Below, one piece after another: positions 47,233-56,043 of a stretch of 64,000 nucleotides of DNA. The notes below the pieces were generated by a model. The model made no database searches. It was not told the origin of the DNA and worked only from the letters and a program-made list of their open reading frames with translations. The stretch comes from Aporhodopirellula aestuarii (GTDB lineage: Bacteria > Planctomycetota > Planctomycetia > Pirellulales > Pirellulaceae), in NCBI RefSeq assembly GCF_023701485.1, contig NZ_JAMQBK010000029.1, positions 1 to 64,000 of the forward strand, given 5' to 3'. A program made the position numbers and the translations under genes. Numbering within the stretch: the stretch's first letter is position 1; every line of letters starts with the position of its first letter.

Positions 47233-49002
47233 TTAGAATCCCTCTAGGGTCTTCTGTGCTGACTTAGCAGCGCGTTCTGATTCCTCTATTCGCTTGTTTT
47301 CCTCAATGATCTGCTTCCTCCGCTCGCCGATCGTGTCGATCGTCTTGGCCGTCACCACATCGACTCGCCTCTCAAGGGTGCCGTTGCCGCCGAGCATGCG
47401 GCAATAAATCAGGAACCTCGCTTTCCAGTTCACCACTGGCTTGCCCTTTTCGATCTGCCAACCCTTGCTCTCGAAGTGATCCCAGAACATCTCGGCGTAC
47501 TTGATCGCGTCGACCCTCTTGCCGCTGTCCCTGCATTCCCTCGCATAGGCCATGACCTCTTTGGCCGACGACGGCTTATCAACCAAATTGATGTTGGCTT
47601 CACCAAGGTGCTTCTTGGCTATTCGCCGGACTTCGGAGAGCACTCGCTCATCCGGAATGTTGGTGATCTCTTTGAGAATCCGGATCTTGGACGGATCGTT
47701 GAGGTGGGGAATGCATGGCTCGACGATCTTGGTTCGGACCTTGTCGGTCGCGCCGTTGATCAACTTAGCGACCGGCTCGACATGCTTGGCCTTCAAGGCA
47801 TTCTCAGGCATGTCCTCCGACCCCATCACGGCATCGAGCGCCGCCACCTGGATCGCATCACCGCTCAACGCCAGACGCCGGGCGAACTGCTTGACGTCCT
47901 CCATCGTGAGAGGCTCCACCCCGAAGAATTCGTCGTCGGCTAACGGGTTCGCAGCCTTGGTGACGGGCTGAGCAACTTCAGCGACCTCAACCTCATTTGT
48001 CTCTTCGTGCTTTTCGGGAACTTCGGTCTCGGGCTCCTGGAGTTTCCACGTGTCTTCGAGCCGCGTCGGGACCGGAGACGGGTCGGGGGCATCTGCCTTC
48101 GGCTGTGACGCCTTGACCGGCTTCGACATCGTCGTGTCGATCGAGGTGAACCCCTCCCCTTGTCGTCGCTCGGCGACAACCCCTTTCTCGGCCTTCGGCT
48201 TCACAGCGACTAGAGGCTTGGCCGAACTCGACGCCACCTTGTTCCACTCGTCGTTCAGCTGAGACTTCTTCGTGAGGAACATCTGAAGCCGAGCCTTGGT
48301 CTCCAACGCAGTGCCCTTGTGCTCCTTCGGAACTCGCATCGACATGGCCATCGCCACCCGTTCGGAGACGTCGGCGACCGTTCCCACGCCCTGCTTACGA
48401 GAGTCCTCGCTGAGGTTCACCAGCCAGTCACAGCACTTTGACCAGCAATTTTCGGGCATTTTGCTGATTTCATACAGCTGCACCGACATCCCTTTGAACG
48501 AAGTGGGTGCACAAGAACTGTTCCATTTTGAAACGGTTCTTTGCACCACCATCCCCGCAGACCTCAGCCGTGAGACGGTCGCCTTCGACTTGCCAAGCCT
48601 GCGGGCGTACTCGGAAACGCCTCCGGTGAGGCCGTGCCCTCCAGCCGCGAGATCACAGACCAGATAGCAGTTGATCCCGATCTCGACCGGATCAAGCCCC
48701 TTTTGGAGGTTGTAAAGAACCAGCGACAGCAGGGCCTCGGTTTCAGTGATCGCCTCATCGACGAAGCACCACACCATTTTGACACCGGCCTTTTCCGCCG
48801 CCCGTTTCCGGGTGTGACCGGAGATGATCTGAAACCCGTTTCCGTCGGGGCTCGGCATGCACGTGACCGCCATGTCCTTCGGGAACTCCCCGCCTTCCAT
48901 CGCGGTGACCATCCCATTGATCGTCTCCTCGTCGTATGCAAATCGGGGGTTGTGGGGGTGGTCGTGCAGAAGCTCCAGTGGAACCAGTCGCAGTTCGGAC
49001 AT
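47233..49002 (-). CDS. ParB-like nuclease/partition protein
   Basis: A 589-residue protein with a ParB N-terminal domain: the opening LRLVPLELLHDHPHNPRF, then MVTAMEGGEFPKDMAVTCMP, and IISGHTRKRAAEKAGV, equivalent to the CTP-binding GxRR-type motif. A helix-turn-helix follows (YARRLGKSKATVSRLRSAGM). The middle is Pro/Glu/Val-rich and disordered, and the C-terminal ~240 residues are helical and unrecognised. The second Met (49002) is preferred because GGAG lies nine bases before it and directly abuts the first ATG at 49011. It lies between two polymerase-like genes, which suggests a role in maintenance or replication of the element. Confidence 0.85.
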   Translation of the reverse strand: MSELRLVPLELLHDHPHNPRFAYDEETINGMVTAMEGGEFPKDMAVTCMPSPDGNGFQIISGHTRKRAAEKAGVKMVWCFVDEAITETEALLSLVLYNLQKGLDPVEIGINCYLVCDLAAGGHGLTGGVSEYARRLGKSKATVSRLRSAGMVVQRTVSKWNSSCAPTSFKGMSVQLYEISKMPENCWSKCCDWLVNLSEDSRKQGVGTVADVSERVAMAMSMRVPKEHKGTALETKARLQMFLTKKSQLNDEWNKVASSSAKPLVAVKPKAEKGVVAERRQGEGFTSIDTTMSKPVKASQPKADAPDPSPVPTRLEDTWKLQEPETEVPEKHEETNEVEVAEVAQPVTKAANPLADDEFFGVEPLTMEDVKQFARRLALSGDAIQVAALDAVMGSEDMPENALKAKHVEPVAKLINGATDKVRTKIVEPCIPHLNDPSKIRILKEITNIPDERVLSEVRRIAKKHLGEANINLVDKPSSAKEVMAYARECRDSGKRVDAIKYAEMFWDHFESKGWQIEKGKPVVNWKARFLIYCRMLGGNGTLERRVDVVTAKTIDTIGERRKQIIEENKRIEESERAAKSAQKTLEGF

Positions 49003-49331
49003 CTGATTCATCTCCTAGTTACGGATTGATAGTCAATGAAGGAAACCATTCCTCGCGCAATCTCGGGGGAACGTAGTGGCGGCCGCTCAAGGGTCAGCCG
49101 CCATGTCTCAAGGCTTTGGAGCCTACATCTTCAAAGGACCGATTCAATGGTCATCACGGATCGCGTCGCAATCCCGTGACGTCGACATTAGCCCGGTGTC
49201 GAAACGCAGTCCTAGTAGCTTCGCTTAAGATTTGCCGCGTATTCAATGCTTGTCGCAACACCCTGGTGGCGCGGTAGGTGCAGTCGTATGGCGGGATATC
49301 GCTGCCCAGGCCGGTGATCGCTCGGTGGTGG
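49003..49331. other. Intergenic stretch upstream of the ParB-like gene
   Basis: About 330 bp. It must contain the ParB-like gene's promoter. No gene, tRNA or clear repeat was seen. Confidence 0.4.
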
Positions 49332-50720
49332 TTACTCCGGCTTCGTCTCGACTCGCGGAGTGAACCCGAATATCGACAGCCCTGCCGTCTCGATCGCCTT
49401 TACCGTCTTCTCGATGTCGATATTCTTCGAGATGATTCCATCCTGATTCGGGATGTACGGCGTCCCGTCGACACGGAGCAGACGATGCGCCTCCGACATC
49501 ACAGCACCCTCGCCCTGAGTCAACATCCGGCTGAGCCCACGACATCCGACCCGGTTGAATTCGTTGGTGGATGCACGCCACATGCCTGGAAACTCACGAC
49601 GGAAGGCTTCGTCCAGTGGGTACACTTCCTCAGGGTCACGCCACCGACGGAACAGCATCCGCATGATCTCGTTCTTCAGCTCGTTTTCGGTGAAGTCCGT
49701 GCCAGCCATGTCCTGCAATCGCTCGCGAAACTCACCCGACGTCACAGCCTCGATAGACTTCTTACGGTCGGCATGTTCTCGGACCAATGAAGCGAGGTAA
49801 GCGAAGTAGGAGACGTTCAAATCGGCTTCTAATACCGGGCAACCGTCAATTTGCATCAGCCACCGCAACTGCTTTGGGCATCCCGACAACGTGTGGTAAA
49901 TCCGGCCATCGGTGTAGACGCACTTTCGTATCATCTTCCCACTGGTCGCTCTCTCCCAGTATTTAGCGCACGCTTCGCGTACGCTCATCTTGTCCTTGCC
50001 CTCCTTGGTCTTCCGCATTTCACCCGAGAGGAATTGCAGGAACGAGGGGTCATCAGGGAATCGAATGCGCTCGAACACGTCGAACAGGTATTGCGTCTCC
50101 TCTCGACATGCGAGGTAATCAACCTTGTTTTGGTAGCCTTCCTTGTCACAAAACGCCTGCCACTTTATCGCTCGCTTCGTTCGAAACTCTCCTGTGGCGA
50201 CGATTGTCTTCATGTGCTGACCTTCAACGCGGATATCGTCAGAATGTTTTCCGTTTCGTCCATACTTCTCCCATTTCGCATCCTTCAATTTTCCATTTTC
50301 ATCATTTCGTTCAGACTTATCACTACTCCACATTTGTTTGTTAGACTTCTCCCCCCACACAAACCACCCCTTCCACTCTCTCTCCCTCCCATTATCTGGT
50401 TCCCTTTTTTGAGCACCTGGGAGATTCTTGAACTTGTATTGACCAGCGGAGCAACCTTTCCGGCCCACGCTCGTCTGCTGGATGTAGGGGCACTTATTGA
50501 GCACATGCCACATCTCGTAGTAGCCCCTGCTGAATCCATGCTTGAACCGTTTCAGGTTGATGGTGAATTCACCCGTGTATTCAGCGCGCCGGTAGAGCAG
50601 CGCCAGCTCCTGCTTGGCCCACTGCTTTTTGCTTGGGCACTCCCTCTCCACCCAATCGACCAAGCAAGCATGTGTCGGGTAATGGCGGTCGGTGGCCTCG
50701 GTGATGTCTTTCGTCTTCAC
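49332..50720 (-). CDS. Mobile-element protein with polymerase-A-like motifs (copy 2)
   Basis: A 462-residue protein. The C-terminal half has the order expected of a family A polymerase palm: motif-A-like CPVLEADLNVSYFAYLASLV near residue 293, a basic helix ELKNEIMRMLFRRW, then SRMLTQGEGAVMSEAHRLLR, and a motif-C-like YIPNQDGIISKNIDIEKTVK near residue 430. The N-terminal half is basic, helical and Trp/Lys-rich, probably nucleic-acid binding, with no exonuclease domain. It begins at GTG (50720) with AGGA about 12 bases upstream; an 18-bp tandem repeat lies immediately before it. It may replicate or prime the element. The assignment is by motif only. Confidence 0.5.
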   Translation of the reverse strand: MKTKDITEATDRHYPTHACLVDWVERECPSKKQWAKQELALLYRRAEYTGEFTINLKRFKHGFSRGYYEMWHVLNKCPYIQQTSVGRKGCSAGQYKFKNLPGAQKREPDNGREREWKGWFVWGEKSNKQMWSSDKSERNDENGKLKDAKWEKYGRNGKHSDDIRVEGQHMKTIVATGEFRTKRAIKWQAFCDKEGYQNKVDYLACREETQYLFDVFERIRFPDDPSFLQFLSGEMRKTKEGKDKMSVREACAKYWERATSGKMIRKCVYTDGRIYHTLSGCPKQLRWLMQIDGCPVLEADLNVSYFAYLASLVREHADRKKSIEAVTSGEFRERLQDMAGTDFTENELKNEIMRMLFRRWRDPEEVYPLDEAFRREFPGMWRASTNEFNRVGCRGLSRMLTQGEGAVMSEAHRLLRVDGTPYIPNQDGIISKNIDIEKTVKAIETAGLSIFGFTPRVETKPE

Positions 50721-50729
50721 GTTCTCTGT

Positions 50730-50765
50730 CCTCAGCTATATGTACTGCCTCAGCTATATGTACTG
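50730..50765. repeat. Perfect 18-bp tandem duplication
   Basis: CCTCAGCTATATGTACTG at 50730-50747 is repeated exactly at 50748-50765. It lies 10-45 bases upstream of the GTG of the polymerase-like gene, where an operator, iteron pair or leader structure would be expected. Confidence 0.85.
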
Positions 50766-50842
50766 AGGGTGGAACTAGACTCCCAAGCACGATATAAATC
50801 GCGTGCGTCATTGGTTGTTGGTTCCACCCAACAAATCAATTC

Positions 50843-50879
50843 AAAGGCTTTCGAGACCGTTCGTCTCCGGAGCCTTTTT
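50843..50879 (+). terminator. Terminator-like hairpin
   Basis: AAAGGCTTTCGAGAC pairs with GTCTCCGGAGCCTTT with few mismatches around the loop CGTTC, followed by TTTTT. It reads as a plus-strand rho-independent terminator, although no plus-strand gene precedes it, so it may be bidirectional or part of the element's control region. Confidence 0.55.
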
Positions 50880-51192
50880 AAATGTGCTGGTAGGTTATTA
50901 CCCCCTCCCAGGTCTCCTTCTAACTCTTGCTCTTCTCAGGGGCTTCCCTGCGGCCCGCTCGCCGACGTCGGACGTTTGTCTGTGACCTGACTGTTGGGCG
51001 TTCCCTATTGCGGGCGAGTCGAATCTGCTCTCGCCTCTCATGGCACTTACCCATTCAGTTCAGTCGTGCCCTACTCAGCAGGGTGCGCGATGCCTGATTA
51101 ATTGGGCGAGCCGTCTTGGCTCTCACGTGGCCGTCTTAGCTCTTGTCTGGATTCCGAACGTGGTTCGCCCGTTTCCGAACTGGGGCTCTCGC
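50880..51192. other. Intergenic stretch between HTH gene and polymerase-like gene
   Basis: About 310 bp with no recognised gene. Short plus-strand frames here are not supported by composition or similarity. Confidence 0.4.
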
Positions 51193-51432
51193 TCAGGCAG
51201 TTGGCGTTTCGCCACCGCCGGCGGGCAGGCCAGCCAGGTACTCGTCCAACTCCCAGCGAAGGTAGACGATGGTGCGGGCAGCTACCCGCCTCGGCCTAAT
51301 CCTGCCAGTAGCGACGAGACGCTCGAAACTCCGCACTGATAATCCGCAGTAGTAAGCGGCAATCCGTTTGGGCATCGCGGTTGGCGGAAAGTGAAACTTA
51401 AGTGCATCTGCGCCATTCGTTTTTCGCTTCAC
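51193..51432 (-). CDS. AlpA/HTH_17-type excisionase-like protein
   Basis: A 79-residue DNA-binding protein with an excisionase/AlpA-type winged helix: MPKRIAAYYCGLSVRSFERL, then RIRPRRVAARTIVYLRWELD, then a Gly-rich tail. The GTG at 51432 overlaps the upstream gene's TGA (GTGA) with a GGAGG nearby, so it is translated after that gene; a longer frame to 51495 lies inside the neighbour. Such proteins direct excision or regulate integrated elements, and none of the neighbouring genes is a recognisable integrase. Confidence 0.8.
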   Translation of the reverse strand: MKRKTNGADALKFHFPPTAMPKRIAAYYCGLSVRSFERLVATGRIRPRRVAARTIVYLRWELDEYLAGLPAGGGETPTA

Positions 51433-51905
51433 TGGATCACCTCCTCTGTTTCCGACAGGCCGGTGGGCATTGTGAATCGAATATCCATTCTGCACCGAAC
51501 TAACCGTTCCTGTTCAATGGAATTTGAGTTTCCGGCAGTCTGTAACCGAAGTGCGATTTCAATCTTTTCCTGGGGAGACGACCTGACGAATTGGTGTTCG
51601 CTCCAAACGGTCGCCGACCCAAATTCGACCGCGACGTCACGTGACGCATCCGAGGCGGGGCCATGCGTGGCAGGATGGCGAGACCTCGACGGAGCGAACT
51701 CGCAACCAGCCGTTTTCAACCTCAAGTTGAGGTAGAAACGACGATGCGTTTCGCTGGCACAGTTTACCGCTAGATTAAATTTGCCGCCGATGCGTTGACG
51801 CCATCGGGCGATCGCGGCCTGGCTGCCGAAAAAGTGACTACGGCTCTCTGCAATCTTTACGATTGCAACAAACGGCCGACCATTGACTCCAATACTTTGA
51901 TTCAT
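51429..51905 (-). CDS. Unknown protein coupled to the excisionase-like gene
   Basis: A 158-residue protein not recognised. It is basic at the start (IAESRSHFFGSQAAIARWRQ) and acidic at the end (MPTGLSETEEVIQ). The ATG at 51905 has AGGGAG about eight bases upstream and its stop overlaps the next start, both supporting expression. Its place before an AlpA-like gene suggests an element-encoded regulator or accessory recombination factor, but nothing in the sequence proves it. Confidence 0.5.
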   Translation of the reverse strand: MNQSIGVNGRPFVAIVKIAESRSHFFGSQAAIARWRQRIGGKFNLAVNCASETHRRFYLNLRLKTAGCEFAPSRSRHPATHGPASDASRDVAVEFGSATVWSEHQFVRSSPQEKIEIALRLQTAGNSNSIEQERLVRCRMDIRFTMPTGLSETEEVIQ

Positions 51906-52126
51906 CCTGAAAGCTCCCTAGAACGGTCTGCGTGGGTGTCGCCATCTACTTAGTGGCACTCACCGTCACAAGAAATGGATGCTGAACATCGCTTCAATGA
52001 GGAGGGACCCAATTTTGGGCTTTCTAGGCGGGTATCCCAGGATTATGATCATCTTTCTCAAATTTTCGCTCGCAGCCTTGGTGCCCTATTTGGTGCCCAA
52101 TTGGAGAGAAGTTCAAAAAAACCAAC

Positions 52127-52212
52127 GCCCAGGTGGTGGAATTGGCAGACACAGGGGATTTAAAATCCCCCGGCCGGATACGGCCTTGCGGGTTCGAGTC
52201 CCGCCCTGGGTA
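52127..52212 (+). tRNA. tRNA-Leu (UAA)
   Basis: A class II tRNA of 86 nt without encoded CCA. The acceptor GCCCAGG pairs with CCTGGGT (the first pair is G-T). The anticodon arm is GGGGA-TTTAAAA-TCCCC, giving anticodon TAA. A long variable arm follows (CGGCCGGATACGGCCTTG), then the T arm GCGGG-TTCGAGT-CCCGC. It separates the accessory region from the fusA core region. Confidence 0.95.
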
Positions 52213-52524
52213 TTTCTTAGAGGAATGAAGGCAATTGTCGGCGTCGAAAGATGCGGTTTCAGCTGGTTTTTCGACGTCCTCGACTTTGTGAAGTTTCCGT
52301 CCGTCCCCCTGTGCCGCGATGTCATTGACGGAGTTTTGGCTCCTGGCACGAATGGCCGAATTGGCTTGCTGCGGTGCAGTACTGGGATCGGGGACAGGTG
52401 CAATCAGGTTTAGCGTTTGGGGTGTTTTTCCATTTGCCCTTTTGCACCAGCCTTGGTGACACGCTCGACCCGGTCTGTCTCGCGTTTTGTTGGAAATGCG
52501 GTGGTTCTGTTTGTGAACGCGCAT
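52213..52524. other. Intergenic stretch after tRNA-Leu
   Basis: About 310 bp with no supported gene. A minus-strand frame runs from here across the tRNA and is an artefact of the tRNA sequence. Confidence 0.6.
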
Positions 52525-52556
52525 CAAAAAAGCCGGAGACGATTGTCCCCGGCTTT
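52525..52556 (-). terminator. Rho-independent terminator of fusA
   Basis: On the minus strand AAAGCCGGGGAC and GTCTCCGGCTTTT form a GC-rich hairpin around a short loop and are followed by a T run. It lies 30-60 bases after the fusA stop. Confidence 0.88.
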
Positions 52557-52585
52557 CTTGTTTTCAGAATATCGACGCTTCGCGA

Positions 52586-54673
52586 TTAGCGGGCGCCGGC
52601 GAGTTCTTCTTTCTTGCGTTCGGCAATGATCTCTTCTTGGATATTGCTTGGCGTTTGGCTGTACTTCGCGAGTTCCATCGTGAAGGTACCTTGGCCCTGC
52701 GTCATGCTGCGAAGGTCGGTCGCGTAGCCGAAGGTTTCTGCCAACGGTACTTCGGCGATGATCACGGTCATGTTATCGTTGGTATCGTTGCTGTGCATGA
52801 CACCACGGCGGCGAATGACGTCACCGGTGACCGTACCTTGGAAGGTCTCAGGAACTTCGATTTCGACTTTCATGATCGGTTCGAGCAGTTTCGGTGCAGC
52901 CTGCTTGAAGTACTCACGGAAGCAACCTTGTGCGGCGGTATAGAACGCCTTTTCGCTCGAGTCGACTTCGTGATAGCTACCATCGAGCAGTTCGATACGG
53001 GTTCCCACCACAGGGAAATCGGCGATCGGGCCTTTGCCGAGGCTGTCGCGGAAGCCTTTTTCCACAGCAGGGATGTACTGCTTTGGAATCCGACCACCGA
53101 CGATCTTCTCTTCAAATTCGAAGCTGTCTTCGCTGTCCGATTCGATCGGCATGAGCGTGCCCTTGATGTGAGCGAATTGACCCGAACCACCGGTTTGCTT
53201 CTTGTGTTTGTAGTCGAAGTTGACGGTCTTGGTTGGGCTTTCGCGGTAGGACACTTTCGGAGCACCGACTTCGATTTCGACGCCGTATTCACGACGAATC
53301 CGCTCGATGTAAATTTCCAGGTGCAACTCACCCATGCCCGAGATCAAGATCTCATTGGTTTCGTCATCGGTGTAAACGCTGAACGTTGGGTCTTCTTTAC
53401 GGAATCGTTGCAGAGCCTTGCTCATCTTGTCGCCATCGCCACGGTTGAGTGGGGTGACGGCCATTTTGATGACGGGCTCAGGCACGAACATCGACTCAAG
53501 CGTCGCGTAGTCACGCTCGGAACAGTAGGTGTCCCCGGATGCACAATCGATTCCCATGACGGCGACAATGTCACCGGCCGAGGCTTCTTCGATCTCTTCG
53601 CGTTTTTCGCTGTGCATGCGGACGATTCGGCTGAACCGTTCCTTCTTGGCCGAACGTTGGTTGACGTAACCATCACCCTTCTTGATCGTACCTTGGTAGA
53701 TACGCATGAAGGTCAACTGGCCGAACGGATCTTCGACGATCTTGAACGCCATGCCGACGAACGGTTTGTCTTTGTCGGGAGCGAGTTCGATCTTTCTGGT
53801 TTCGTCCGAAGGGTCGCGTCCGTAGATTTCGCGGTCCAGCGGGCTGGGCAGGTAACGGGTGATCGCGTCGAGCAATGGCTGAACACCCTTGTTCTTGAAC
53901 GCACTGCCCAAGTAGACGGGGGTGGCACCGTTGAGGACGGCTTGACGCATGGTCTTGTAGATCAGGTCCTTGGAGACTTCCTCTTCGCTGAGCAGCAATT
54001 CCATGACTTCATCGCTGTAGTTGGACAGCGAATCGAGCATGGCGATGCGGGCGTCGGCGGCTTCGTCTTGAAGGTCTTGAGGGATATCTGACGTGACGAC
54101 TTTTTCGCCTTGCTCGCCTTCGAACGTGTAGGCCTTCATTTCGATCAAGTCGACAACGCCACGGAAGTTTTCTTCGGCGCCGATTGGGATTTGTGCCAGG
54201 AACGCGTCCGCACCGAGTTTGGTGCGGAGTTGTTCGACGACGCGTCGTGGGTTGGCACCGGTGCGGTCCATCTTGTTGATGAAACCGAGGCGTGGAATCT
54301 GATAACGCTTCATTTGCCGGTCGACAGTGATCGACTGGCTTTGGACGCCGCCAACGCTGCATAGAACCAACACGGCACCGTCAAGGACACGCAGTGACCG
54401 CTCCACTTCGACGGTAAAGTCGACGTGGCCGGGAGTGTCGATCAGGTTAATGTGGTGGCCGTTGTGCTGAACGCTTGTTGCGGCGCTGGTGATCGTGATT
54501 CCACGTTCTTTTTCCAGTTCCATGTGATCCATTGTCGCGCCGTCACCACCGCCACGAACGTCTTCAATTTTGTGAATCCGTCCTGAATAGAACAGGATGC
54601 GTTCGCTCAATGTGGTTTTGCCCGAGTCGATGTGGGCACTAATACCGATGTTCCTGACTTTCTCCAACTTCAT
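52586..54673 (-). CDS. fusA: Translation elongation factor G
   Basis: A 695-residue EF-G, the GTPase that moves tRNA and mRNA through the ribosome. G1 is AHIDSGKTT near residue 12, switch I is KERGITITSAAT, G3 is DTPGHVDF, and G4 is NKMDR. Domains II to V follow with normal length (e.g. GMGELHLEIYIERIRREYGV and the C-terminal EVPLAETFGYATDLRSMTQG). The ATG at 54673 is supported by AGGTGA about six bases upstream; the longer frame to 54700 is not. It is a stand-alone gene here with its own terminator. Confidence 0.97.
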   Translation of the reverse strand: MKLEKVRNIGISAHIDSGKTTLSERILFYSGRIHKIEDVRGGGDGATMDHMELEKERGITITSAATSVQHNGHHINLIDTPGHVDFTVEVERSLRVLDGAVLVLCSVGGVQSQSITVDRQMKRYQIPRLGFINKMDRTGANPRRVVEQLRTKLGADAFLAQIPIGAEENFRGVVDLIEMKAYTFEGEQGEKVVTSDIPQDLQDEAADARIAMLDSLSNYSDEVMELLLSEEEVSKDLIYKTMRQAVLNGATPVYLGSAFKNKGVQPLLDAITRYLPSPLDREIYGRDPSDETRKIELAPDKDKPFVGMAFKIVEDPFGQLTFMRIYQGTIKKGDGYVNQRSAKKERFSRIVRMHSEKREEIEEASAGDIVAVMGIDCASGDTYCSERDYATLESMFVPEPVIKMAVTPLNRGDGDKMSKALQRFRKEDPTFSVYTDDETNEILISGMGELHLEIYIERIRREYGVEIEVGAPKVSYRESPTKTVNFDYKHKKQTGGSGQFAHIKGTLMPIESDSEDSFEFEEKIVGGRIPKQYIPAVEKGFRDSLGKGPIADFPVVGTRIELLDGSYHEVDSSEKAFYTAAQGCFREYFKQAAPKLLEPIMKVEIEVPETFQGTVTGDVIRRRGVMHSNDTNDNMTVIIAEVPLAETFGYATDLRSMTQGQGTFTMELAKYSQTPSNIQEEIIAERKKEELAGAR

Positions 54674-55125
54674 GCTACATTCACCTAAGCTGACGCACAC
54701 GCTCGATCGCTGAAACCCCGGGATGCGACAAACGTGTGCATCTGGAAAAAGCCGGCGGATTCGGAGGCGAAATCGCCTCGATCGTCGTGGTGTGGATGGT
54801 TAAGATTCAATTCACCGATGGGTGCGCGCGAATCGAAAATATCGCAAAGGACTGCGTAAACGGAAACCCCAAAACACGCAAATCGCCGATACTTCGTCAG
54901 CAATTCGTGGGCCGCCGCCGACTCCCTGAGCCCGCGCAGCGAACATTTGCCACAGGCGGTGTGAACCAAAATGAATCAGTGCGGCAATTGACGTGCGGTC
55001 TGGGGGTCACGTGCTGCCCGCAAGTAGACTTTAAGGAACGGTTCTTTCTCGCTAGGTTGGCAGGTGATCGTTTCGGCCTCCGATCATTCATCCATCCCCG
55101 TTTGCGGGGAGTTCCCTTTCCAAAC
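54674..55125. promoter_or_regulatory. Divergent promoter region of fusA and the PNP gene
   Basis: About 450 bp. The frame of the downstream PNP is open through it, but the translated part does not resemble a PNP N-terminus, so it is treated as regulatory DNA. The fusA ribosome site is at its left end. No clear -35/-10 pair was identified by eye. Confidence 0.5.
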
Positions 55126-56043
55126 GTGCCCTCAACGGCGAGAAATTTGAAAGCCCACTCTCAAGGCTTCCGTTTGTCCGATTCGACGGAGCGGTTTCGT
55201 GCTCTGGCAGATGGTGGATTCGTGGATTCGAACTTGCCCTTGTTGGCGGTCGTGTTGGGCAGCGGGTTGGCGGGACTGGCGGATTCAATCGAATCGCCGA
55301 CCGTGATCCGGTACGAGAGTATTCCGGGGCTAGCGGCCTCAACTGCGGCGGGCCATCGCGGCGAGTTTTTGCTGGGGCAGATCGCGGGCATCCGAGTGGT
55401 CACGATGGCGGGCCGGTTGCACGCCTATGAAGGACATTCGATCGAGGCCCTGACGCGACCGATGGCGGTGATGGCGGCGATGAATCCGGTGGCGGTGATC
55501 GTGAGCTGTGCCGCTGGCGGACTGAATCCGCGGTATCGGGTCGGTGATTTGGTGGTGATTGATGAGCATATCAGCCTCCTACACGGGCAGATGGGTGCGG
55601 TCGGGGCGGACCGAGAGTTGCCGGAATATCAAGCACTCGAGAGGAAACGGGCGGGGGCGCTTCGATGCGGACGTCCCACTTGTGATGAAACGTTCACTAA
55701 AATTGCGGAGCGGACGGCTCGCGAGGCGGGTTTTCGATTGTGTCGGGGGACCTATCTCTCGGTCACGGGGCCGAACTACGAGACCCGAGCGGAGTGCCGG
55801 ATGATGAAAAACTGGGGCGCGGATCTGGTCGGGATGAGCACGGTACCCGAGGTCGTGCTGGCAAGTCGGGCAGGTTTGCGGACGCTCGCCGTCGGAGTTG
55901 TGACCAACATGGCGATACCGGATTCGCCAGCGACGACGACCCACGAAGATGTTTTGACGGTTTCCCAGGCAGCGGGAATGAATCTCGAGAAAGTAGTGCG
56001 GGCGATTGCCCGATCACTCGTTCACGAAACGGAGTCCATGTGA
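55126..56043 (+). CDS. Purine nucleoside phosphorylase
   Basis: A trimeric-type (family 2) purine nucleoside phosphorylase that splits purine nucleosides with phosphate for salvage. The phosphate site is in VVLGSGLAGLAD and the family signature runs through MAGRLHAYEGHSIEALTRP to VSCAAGGLN. The base-binding region is SVTGPNYETRAECRMM and AVGVVTNMAI, where the Asn in VTN indicates guanosine/inosine preference over methylthioadenosine. The start is uncertain; the GTG at 55126 gives about 305 residues, close to the family length, with GGGGAG rather far upstream. The stop overlaps the next start (TGATG). Confidence 0.92.
   Translation: MPSTARNLKAHSQGFRLSDSTERFRALADGGFVDSNLPLLAVVLGSGLAGLADSIESPTVIRYESIPGLAASTAAGHRGEFLLGQIAGIRVVTMAGRLHAYEGHSIEALTRPMAVMAAMNPVAVIVSCAAGGLNPRYRVGDLVVIDEHISLLHGQMGAVGADRELPEYQALERKRAGALRCGRPTCDETFTKIAERTAREAGFRLCRGTYLSVTGPNYETRAECRMMKNWGADLVGMSTVPEVVLASRAGLRTLAVGVVTNMAIPDSPATTTHEDVLTVSQAAGMNLEKVVRAIARSLVHETESM

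Noticed and set aside
49851-50990. A 379-codon plus-strand frame
   Set aside because: It is antisense to the second polymerase-like gene, crosses the tandem repeat and terminator hairpin, and has low-complexity Leu/Pro/Phe composition.
51979-52115. A plus-strand segment before the tRNA resembling an integrase C-terminal tail
   Set aside because: The likeness is limited to a few residues (LVPYLVPNWRE) with no catalytic Arg-His-Arg-Tyr; too weak to call.
52024-52527. A 167-codon minus-strand frame containing GRDSNPQG
   Set aside because: It runs antisense through tRNA-Leu; this peptide is the usual false translation of a tRNA complement.
52637-54091. A 484-codon open frame on the plus strand
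   Set aside because: It is antisense to fusA; the strong codon bias of EF-G keeps the opposite strand open, and the translation resembles no protein.
54736-55125. A 130-residue N-terminal extension of the purine phosphorylase
   Set aside because: The frame is open but the sequence is unlike any PNP and would exceed the family length by nearly half.
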